From a virus: DNA of 30,527 bases. The DNA lies in the IMG/VR virus record IMGVR_UViG_3300006921_000080, positions 1-30,527 of that record. One strand, written 5' to 3'. Shown piece after piece: positions 26,150 to 30,527 of this stretch (the first letter of the stretch is position 1; every line of letters starts with the position of its first letter). The notes beneath the pieces are model-generated. The model saw nothing but the letters and a program-made list of their open reading frames with translations, was not told the DNA's origin and did no database searches. A program made the position numbers and the translations under genes.

Positions 26150-26713
26150 CTACCAGTCGTCTCCATAATCACTATTGTCAGAATCTACATCTGTATTTCC
26201 TTGACGAACAGGACCATGTACTTCATCTTGATTTGGAATATATGGTTTAATGTTATTCTTCAATGTATAAGATTTACTATCTTCAATCTTCTTTTCATCC
26301 CACTTCTCAATTTGATTCTCAAATGGTTCAGCTGGAAGAATATTATCAGATATATCAGTATAACCTTTCTGATTCTTGTAGAAATAAGCATTAATCTTAC
26401 AACCTATTAAGTGTTCTGGGTTAGTTTCAATCTCTACTCTATAATCACCTTCACTTTCTGCTATTTCTTTAATCCCTGAATTAGTATATCTGAAAGCTCT
26501 TGTAACACAAAACTCTTCTTTAGTAGTTTTATTAAACTTTTGATGAAGTCTTAGCTTTAAGTTTTCAGGATAACCTTCAAATCTGAGATCTATATATTTA
26601 GTAGCTTTCTCATTTTGATACTTACCTTTCTCAGCAGAGATTATAGTAAGTTCTTTCCAACCTGTCGAATAATCAGTGAAATCCTGATTCTTCTTTATTG
26701 TTATAACAGCCAT
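26150..26713 (-). CDS. Putative single-stranded DNA-binding protein with acidic tail, 187 aa
   Basis: The pattern WKELTIISAEKGKY, then KYIDLRFEGYPENLKLRL, FCVTRAFRYTNSGI, a GDYRVEIETNP segment and KINAYFYKNQKGYTDISDNILP resembles phage SSB-like/DUF669-type proteins predicted to have an OB fold. The last residues are acidic with a final aromatic (DSDNSDYGDDW), as in T7 gp2.5-like SSBs, whose tails bind polymerase and helicase-primase. It starts within the stop codon of the Sak4-like recombinase (TAATG). Sak4-type annealases are known to work with a cognate SSB, so the pairing supports the call. The family name is tentative; a ssDNA-binding role is fairly likely. Confidence 0.65.
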   Translation of the reverse strand: MAVITIKKNQDFTDYSTGWKELTIISAEKGKYQNEKATKYIDLRFEGYPENLKLRLHQKFNKTTKEEFCVTRAFRYTNSGIKEIAESEGDYRVEIETNPEHLIGCKINAYFYKNQKGYTDISDNILPAEPFENQIEKWDEKKIEDSKSYTLKNNIKPYIPNQDEVHGPVRQGNTDVDSDNSDYGDDW

Positions 26714-27468
26714 TATTTAGCTTCCTTATTTATTGTTTTTAAACTGAGTGTTTTACCTGAGCCTGGTGAACCTATGATTAGAATCTTTGCACCATCCCAG
26801 CCTTTCTTTTTAACAGCATCGAATACAAGTTGATAATCTTGTTCTATCTCAACATCTAATAATTGAGTTCTATCTTTTGCATTATCATATTTTTCTGTTC
26901 GACCTGTTCTCCAAAGGTATTGTGTTTCACCTTTCAGGTTTGTCTTTGCTATAGCATAGAATACAAAATCAAACCATTTAGATATATCCTCTTTAGTACT
27001 ACCATCAATGTAAGGTACAATTTTATTTGCACCATCATCCATAGTTTGTACTTTACCATGACAATTACATATTAATGTGCCAGGCAATAAAGTAATCATA
27101 TCTAAAAGCTTATCTAATGTATTCTTTAATGTAGACCAATCTGCTAATTGCATTTTATTTTGATTACCCATCAGACTTCTCATGTATTTCTTACTAAGTT
27201 CTGATACAGTATCAATTACAACTACATCTATTTCATTACCTTGATTAGCTACAACTTTCTTTAAGCTTTGTTTAACAGTAATATTACCTACTTTAACATC
27301 TTGTTCTACACTCTTTTTAGAGTATAGTTGTTGAATAATATTCTGAAACTCTTTAAAAGTTGCAGGCTCTAGTTCAGGGTAACCAAACATCTTTTGAATG
27401 TACTCTTTTGAGCCTAAACTTTGTGAACCATGTTCTAAATCAAAGAATAGTACTTTCTTTTTGAGCAT
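26713..27468 (-). CDS. Sak4-like RecA-fold recombinase ATPase, circularly permuted, 251 aa
   Basis: The protein opens with KKKVLFFDLEHGSQSLG (3-19), the element that in Sak4/AAA_24 ATPases follows the P-loop. It continues with Walker B DVVVIDTVSELSKKYMRSLM (81-100), a sensor-like TLICNCHGK (131-139) and the YLWRTGRTEKYDNAKDR segment (184-200). It ends with the P-loop itself, AKILIIGSPGSGKT (227-240), ten residues before the stop. Moving the last 25 residues in front of the first would restore the usual order. Both ends look genuine: AGGAG stands before the ATG, and the stop overlaps the next ATG. Sak4 proteins anneal single strands in phage recombination. The Sak4-like call is likely, and the permuted order is seen directly. 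Confidence 0.75.
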   Translation of the reverse strand: MLKKKVLFFDLEHGSQSLGSKEYIQKMFGYPELEPATFKEFQNIIQQLYSKKSVEQDVKVGNITVKQSLKKVVANQGNEIDVVVIDTVSELSKKYMRSLMGNQNKMQLADWSTLKNTLDKLLDMITLLPGTLICNCHGKVQTMDDGANKIVPYIDGSTKEDISKWFDFVFYAIAKTNLKGETQYLWRTGRTEKYDNAKDRTQLLDVEIEQDYQLVFDAVKKKGWDGAKILIIGSPGSGKTLSLKTINKEAK

Positions 27469-27469
27469 A

Positions 27470-27568
27470 TCATCTCCTGTTTTGTTTAAGGGTTAAATAA
27501 TGGAGAGCAGGATTTGTTTTAAGTCTGTTATTAAACTTATGATAGTGATAACACCATCTACACACCAC
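27470..27568 (-). CDS. Possible 32-aa Cys/His mini-protein (GTG start)
   Basis: In the 123-bp gap upstream of the recombinase, a frame from GTG 27568 (or GTG 27565) encodes VCRWCYHYHKFNNRL followed by TNPALHYLTLKQNRR. It stops at TGA inside the recombinase ribosome site, the tight packing seen elsewhere here. The C-x2-C-x-H-x-H pattern could bind zinc. There is no good Shine-Dalgarno, and a competing 28-codon frame exists, so this is only a candidate. Confidence 0.3.
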   Translation of the reverse strand: MVCRWCYHYHKFNNRLKTNPALHYLTLKQNRR

Positions 27569-27577
27569 CTGCTAACC

Positions 27578-27583
27578 ATTATA
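27578..27583 (-). promoter_or_regulatory. Possible -10 element (TATAAT) before the recombinase operon
   Basis: A perfect TATAAT stands on the leftward strand, 110 bp upstream of the recombinase ATG, at the start of the largest gap of the leftward block. I find only a weak -35 (TTCAGC, 16 bp upstream). In AT-rich DNA a lone hexamer is weak evidence, but the position is where a promoter for recombinase/SSB/primase genes would be expected. Confidence 0.3.
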
Positions 27584-27591
27584 ATTTACAA

Positions 27592-28161
27592 CTACTTAGG
27601 CTGAATTACAACCTCATTTAGCTCTTCAAGTAAAGGTTTTGCACCTCCATTTAAGAGTACATCTGCATTAAGAGATTTCATTACAGTTGAAAGTCCATCT
27701 AACAAATTCTTAGGAGTTGCTGAAGCATATACTGCATCCATTACATGCTTTCTCATTTCTTTTAACTCTTTAATCTGTTTACCTTCTTCTGTATTCTCTT
27801 CCCACCACTTATCAAAGCCTTTTAATATAAGCTTATCAAATTGCTCTTGGAAATCTCTAACACTACGAGGAGTATTATAACTATAGCTATATTTCTTATC
27901 TCCATCTTTATTTGCTTCACTAAACATAAAGTCTAAAGTTTTTAATAATTCATCATGAGCTTTTTCTTTCTCATCCATAGCTTTTTGATAATCTTGAAGC
28001 TTTCCTCTGATACCATTAGCATCATAGAACTCTGATCTTTTAGAATCTAAAGACTTTCTTTTATCTACAGATTGCTGTTCTCTTAAGTTTCTTACTCTAT
28101 CATCTATTACAGACTGGTATCTGTTAATCCAATGATCCATTACTCTTACTGGCATTGCCAT
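27592..28161 (-). CDS. Hypothetical coiled-coil protein, 189 aa
   Basis: Unrecognised. It is highly charged and helical: a basic coiled coil at about 15-65 (NLREQQSVDKRKSLDSKR and following), a Lys/Asp-rich turn, a Trp-containing acidic stretch (KGFDKWWEENTEEGK), and a C-terminal amphipathic part rich in Leu (NADVLLNGGAKPLLEELNEV). The first possible ATG (28170) overlaps the AAGGAG of the leader, so the ATG at 28161, nine bases after GGAG, is preferred. It overlaps nothing upstream and is followed by the gap that precedes the recombinase. Confidence 0.7.
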   Translation of the reverse strand: MAMPVRVMDHWINRYQSVIDDRVRNLREQQSVDKRKSLDSKRSEFYDANGIRGKLQDYQKAMDEKEKAHDELLKTLDFMFSEANKDGDKKYSYSYNTPRSVRDFQEQFDKLILKGFDKWWEENTEEGKQIKELKEMRKHVMDAVYASATPKNLLDGLSTVMKSLNADVLLNGGAKPLLEELNEVVIQPK

Positions 28162-28162
28162 A

Positions 28163-28474
28163 CTACACATCTCCTTTTTTTAGTTTTCTTAAATTGCTTT
28201 TAAGATTCTCTATCTGTGAAAATGCATGATCAATATAACCTTCTAATTCATCTGCATTGCATTCTATATCATCTAATGTACAATCTATATCTGTAGCTTG
28301 TACTCTTTCTTCCATCCTGATTCTGATTATATCCTTTAACTCTGCTGAATAATCATCAAGCTTTAAATGTTCAGCAGCTATTAAAACATGCTTTTGATTT
28401 AGTTCTCTTGCACATTTTTCTATTTCTTCAATTACATCTATTGCTCTTTTCCATGAAACATCTACTTCTCTCAT
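28163..28474 (-). CDS. Hypothetical acidic helical protein, 103 aa
   Basis: No family recognised. It is all-helical by composition, with heptad-like stretches (VIEEIEKCARELNQKH at 14-29; EGYIDHAFSQIENLKSNLRKLKK near the C-terminus) and an acidic middle containing two cysteines (DIDCTLDDIECNADEL). The ribosome site is GGAAGGA, spaced well before ATG 28474. Its TAG lies one base from the start of the next gene, so the pair is cotranscribed. Confidence 0.65.
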   Translation of the reverse strand: MREVDVSWKRAIDVIEEIEKCARELNQKHVLIAAEHLKLDDYSAELKDIIRIRMEERVQATDIDCTLDDIECNADELEGYIDHAFSQIENLKSNLRKLKKGDV

Positions 28475-28475
28475 A

Positions 28476-28724
28476 CTATCCTTCCCACTTTAATTCAGTT
28501 TCTAAAAGTTTCTTATTTGATACTACGAGTTCTATAGTATCCCATTCTTTACCACAGTTATCACACCATACCTCACTAAAAGCATCTGAATGACACCAAC
28601 TAATATGTCTTTCAGGTTCTATAAGACTGGCATTTATACTATTTAAGTCTGCTAATATATAACAGCTTATACTGCTGGTCTTACAGCATGGTGTTAGTAA
28701 TACATAGTCTTCATCTTTACTCAT
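28476..28724 (-). CDS. Hypothetical Cys-rich protein, possible zinc binder, 82 aa
   Basis: Six cysteines are arranged as PCCKTSSISC near the N-terminus, SWCHSD in the middle and WCDNCGKEW towards the C-terminus, suggesting a small zinc-binding fold. No family recognised. GAGGAG precedes ATG 28724 by five bases. That start overlaps the TGA of the upstream gene (TGATG), so it is preferred to the TTG three bases earlier. The product is encoded in a run of small, tightly overlapping early-type genes. Confidence 0.65.
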   Translation of the reverse strand: MSKDEDYVLLTPCCKTSSISCYILADLNSINASLIEPERHISWCHSDAFSEVWCDNCGKEWDTIELVVSNKKLLETELKWEG

Positions 28725-29020
28725 CAAAACTCCTCTATATCATCTATCTTAAAAGACATTGGCTTAACATTTTTATTATCATCAAAGTCTTCTATAAATT
28801 GACCAACATACTTTTTATCATCTTCAGAAATATTTATCCAAAACCATCTATCATCTGGAGAAGACATTTTAATACTATTACATGCTTCAACTTCTACATA
28901 GTCTATTTTATGTTTATATGCATCTGCTAAAGCCAATGCAATAGCACAGCGTTCTTTATCTTCACAAATTCCATGATGAATATTTTCTTGAGTAACATCT
29001 ATAGTTCTAGGTTTCAACAT
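28724..29020 (-). CDS. Conserved phage hypothetical protein, 98 aa
   Basis: The layout matches a small protein seen in many phages, where a Cys-x-IALAL helix (CAIALALADAYKHK) is followed by a beta segment (DYVEVEACNSIKM) and a C-terminal FIEDFDDNKNVKPMSFKIDD. Function is unknown; this type usually sits among early accessory genes. Its ATG overlaps the stop of the upstream gene (ATGTTGA), with GGAGG nine bases upstream. Confidence 0.7.
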   Translation of the reverse strand: MLKPRTIDVTQENIHHGICEDKERCAIALALADAYKHKIDYVEVEACNSIKMSSPDDRWFWINISEDDKKYVGQFIEDFDDNKNVKPMSFKIDDIEEF

Positions 29021-29505
29021 ATTTCAAAGCCTCCTGACTGCTCACAAAACTTACCAAACCACTCTAAGTTTTCTAAGTCAAAGCTATAACTTGCATTTGG
29101 TCCTTCAGATTCTTTAAGAGATTTCTCTCTTTCAAAAGCAAATTGTGCAGCATCACCATTCTTTATAAACAAGTCTATTCTTCCAGCTATAGCGATAGCT
29201 TTCTTCTCATTTATTTGATACCCACCATTACTATGACCATTATCATGATCTTCTTCACTAAGTATATCATGACATATTGTGCAAACATAATTCCATAAAG
29301 GTCGCCACCACCATACATTATTTCTAAAGTATCTACCTGGATTATCTTCTTCCCAAGCTTTTTGAACTGCTAAATACTCATCTAATTTATTATCTGCCTC
29401 AACAGCATCCCATTTTGTCCAGCCTTTATCATCTGTATACTGTATAAGTATCTCTGGTTTAGCAGTATTTCTTTTTGGATTTAATCCATATACATCCATG
29501 CCCAT
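29014..29505 (-). CDS. Conserved phage hypothetical protein (MGMDVYG...NNVWWWRPLW family), 163 aa
   Basis: The N-terminal MGMDVYGLNP and the central GRYFRNNVWWWRPLWNYVC are recognisable in a widespread phage protein family of unknown function. Downstream come CTICHDIL, a NGGYQINEKKAIAIAGRID helix, a charged helix (FAFEREKSLKES) and WFGKFCEQSGGFEIC at the end. The cysteine pattern suggests a metal-bound fold, but no catalytic role is established. The ATG has AGG seven bases upstream. It overlaps the next gene by seven bases. Confidence 0.75.
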   Translation of the reverse strand: MGMDVYGLNPKRNTAKPEILIQYTDDKGWTKWDAVEADNKLDEYLAVQKAWEEDNPGRYFRNNVWWWRPLWNYVCTICHDILSEEDHDNGHSNGGYQINEKKAIAIAGRIDLFIKNGDAAQFAFEREKSLKESEGPNASYSFDLENLEWFGKFCEQSGGFEIC

Positions 29506-29509
29506 AGCA

Positions 29510-29674
29510 TTACCTTTCTATTTTAATTATATTACCATAGTAGTTAGTAAGAGCAGGTTTCTTAGACCTGCCCTTATCCTTTACACCTCTAGCCATTAGC
29601 CAATCAACATGTTTCTGAAGTTTTAGCTTCTTAGCTTCTGACATTGGTTTAATCTTCTGTGAGTTCTTTGGCAT
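29510..29674 (-). CDS. Small basic hypothetical protein, 54 aa
   Basis: ATG 29674 follows a strong GGAGGG at five-base spacing and overlaps the end of the upstream 131-aa gene by 26 bases. The stop TAA is at 29512-29510, four bases before the next ATG. The product is basic (KKLKLQKHVDWLMARGVKDK), which could mean nucleic-acid binding, and ends NYYGNIIKIER. No family recognised. An 11-bp hairpin lies within its coding sequence. Confidence 0.65.
   Translation of the reverse strand: MPKNSQKIKPMSEAKKLKLQKHVDWLMARGVKDKGRSKKPALTNYYGNIIKIER
29548..29576 (-). other. Strong intragenic RNA hairpin (11 bp, 7-nt loop)
   Basis: On the leftward transcript TAAGGGCAGGT pairs with ACCTGCTCTTA over 11 consecutive pairs with one G-U wobble, around loop CTAAGAA. 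In this AT-rich genome such a GC-containing stem is conspicuous. There is no T-run after it, so it is not a canonical terminator. It could be an RNase-processing or mRNA-stability element between small early genes. Confidence 0.45.
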
Positions 29675-30044
29675 TTACACCCTCCACTTTTTCTTCTATC
29701 CAATCAGCTATACCTTTAAAGCTCATATTTAAACCATCATTCATGTCTATTATATGACCTATAAGATCTTGCTTATCATCTTTATGAAGGTCTCCAAAGT
29801 CTATAGAACACATATCACCATCTTCTTGTGCATCATATAGATCTTCTATTTCATTTAGCTGTGCAAGATATACTCCAGCAGCACAAAGACAAGGCTTACC
29901 ATTAGGTCCTTGTACATGCTCTATATAATGACCTGTTGTTTGATCATAATCTCCTGACCTTAGAGCATTTATAAATAGTTTCTTGTGTCCTTTAGACATT
30001 TTAAAGTTAGCTCTCTCTAACTCTTCTCTTGTAAACTTAGCCAT
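29649..30044 (-). CDS. Conserved phage hypothetical protein, 131 aa
   Basis: It follows a layout common in phages: LFINALRSGDYDQTTGHY (23-40), a Cys-x-Cys-AAGVYLAQLN segment (52-65), and LNMSFKGIADWIEEKV near the C-terminus. Relatives carry 'ALRSG-Y-Q--G-L' and 'F--IAD-IE' in the same order. Function is unknown. The start has GGAGA five bases upstream. It overlaps the downstream 54-aa gene by 26 bases. Confidence 0.75.
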   Translation of the reverse strand: MAKFTREELERANFKMSKGHKKLFINALRSGDYDQTTGHYIEHVQGPNGKPCLCAAGVYLAQLNEIEDLYDAQEDGDMCSIDFGDLHKDDKQDLIGHIIDMNDGLNMSFKGIADWIEEKVEGVNAKELTED

Positions 30045-30045
30045 T

Positions 30046-30300
30046 TCAATCTCCTATACTTAATACTGGTGCTAAGGATTCTTCTTTCCATCCTGTAAAC
30101 AGTGCTCCCCCATCATTACCCTCATCATCTGCTTGAGGTGATAGTATAGCTCCACTATCTAAATGGATCTGTATTGGTCTTTTATTCCAACCTAAATCTT
30201 CACATTCTTCATTAGTCATATAATCAACCTTGATTATCTTGCATCCTACTAAGAAGTTAAACTTCTCTGTCCATAGTTTAGTGTAATCTGTTTTACTCAT
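30046..30300 (-). CDS. Conserved small phage protein, 84 aa
   Basis: The sequence GWNKRPIQIHLDSGAILSPQ followed by DDEGNDGGALFTGW is a pattern seen in small phage proteins of unknown function, usually in early gene clusters. An N-terminal region with FLVGCKIIKVDY suggests a small beta barrel. Two ATGs lie in tandem (30303 and 30300); GAGGA is better spaced for the second. The start overlaps the end of the upstream gene, and the TGA lies next to the following ATG. Confidence 0.7.
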   Translation of the reverse strand: MSKTDYTKLWTEKFNFLVGCKIIKVDYMTNEECEDLGWNKRPIQIHLDSGAILSPQADDEGNDGGALFTGWKEESLAPVLSIGD

Positions 30301-30463
30301 CATCTTCCTCTATTTTATATTGTTTCATATCTTCCCATAAAAGCTTATCAAGTTCATGTATTCTACCTGTATTAAGTAAAAAAAGATATAAGCTTAACTT
30401 ATTAGGCTTATAACCTGCTATTAAGCCTCTTTTTTCATCTTTAATTTCTTTTTTACCTGACAT
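30293..30463 (-). CDS. Hypothetical protein, 56 aa
   Basis: Unrecognised. The proposed start ATG 30463 overlaps the TAA of a partial upstream gene and has GGAG eleven bases before it. A longer frame to 30508 would overlap that upstream gene fully and lacks a ribosome site. The product has a basic N-terminus (SGKKEIKDEKRG), a hydrophobic middle (NKLSLYLFLLNTG) and an acidic tail (IEEDDE). Confidence 0.6.
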   Translation of the reverse strand: MSGKKEIKDEKRGLIAGYKPNKLSLYLFLLNTGRIHELDKLLWEDMKQYKIEEDDE

Positions 30464-30527
30464 CTGGATTCCAACTCCTTTCTTTAAGATCGCTTTCTTG
30501 TGCTTCATCTAAGCTGTCATCTATTTC
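30453..30527 (-). CDS. C-terminal end of an upstream gene (partial)
   Basis: From the right window edge one leftward frame reads EIDDSLDEAQESDL, then KERSWNPDVR, and stops at TAA 30455-30453. The acidic, protein-like sequence and the overlap of its stop with the next ATG fit the gene packing of this block. It shows that the leftward operon continues beyond the window. Confidence 0.5.
   Translation of the reverse strand, partial: EIDDSLDEAQESDLKERSWNPDVR

Overview
The window looks like about 30 kb of a lytic, tailed, podovirus-like bacteriophage genome. It is strongly AT-rich (by eye about one third G+C), coding is nearly gap-free with many TAATG/ATGA overlaps, and there is no cellular housekeeping gene, insertion sequence, CRISPR array or rRNA. 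Base composition and gene style resemble phages of AT-rich aquatic bacteria, but the host cannot be fixed from the sequence. Portal, major capsid, terminase, DNA polymerase and integrase genes are not visible and presumably lie outside.

Layout. Positions 1-21496 are read rightward and form a late/virion block: an unrecognised 178-aa protein; a short class II aminoacyl-tRNA-synthetase-like enzyme (AspRS/AsnRS family, catalytic core only); a small holin-like membrane protein; an unusual long-variable-arm tRNA with anticodon GTT; two tiny helical proteins; a 939-aa tail nozzle/hub-like protein; a fibre-like protein; then, behind a good sigma70-type promoter candidate (6791-6819), a cassette of five probable ejection (internal virion) proteins of 241, 213, 527, 2992 and 898 aa. 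The 2992-aa protein carries what looks like the two-barrel RNA polymerase active site (DFDVD at residues 2158-2162, an Arg-Pro element 40 residues before it, and a Lys-containing barrel-like segment near 1790-1838). I propose that it is a virion-packaged RNA polymerase delivered with the DNA.

Positions 21493-30527 are read leftward and hold DNA replication/recombination and early accessory genes. From right (upstream) to left these are: about ten small phage proteins; a Sak4-like recombinase whose P-loop sits at the C-terminus (a natural circular permutation); an acidic-tailed ssDNA-binding-like protein; a hairpin that may be an attenuator; an AEP primase-DnaB-like helicase fusion; a Gp157-family protein; a DUF932 protein; an HNH endonuclease; a zinc-ribbon gene broken by an in-frame TGA; a DUF736-like protein with an SSB-type C-terminal tip; a PD-(D/E)XK resolvase-like nuclease; and a 57-aa protein whose stop codon overlaps that of the rightward block.

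How it may work together (inference): the packaged polymerase would enter with the ejection proteins and start early transcription. Primase-helicase, Sak4-like recombinase, SSB-like proteins, HNH and resolvase would handle replication, recombination and DNA processing. The rightward block would then make tails, fibres, ejection proteins and lysis functions. The tRNA/synthetase-like pair and the permuted recombinase are the other two features that look most unusual.
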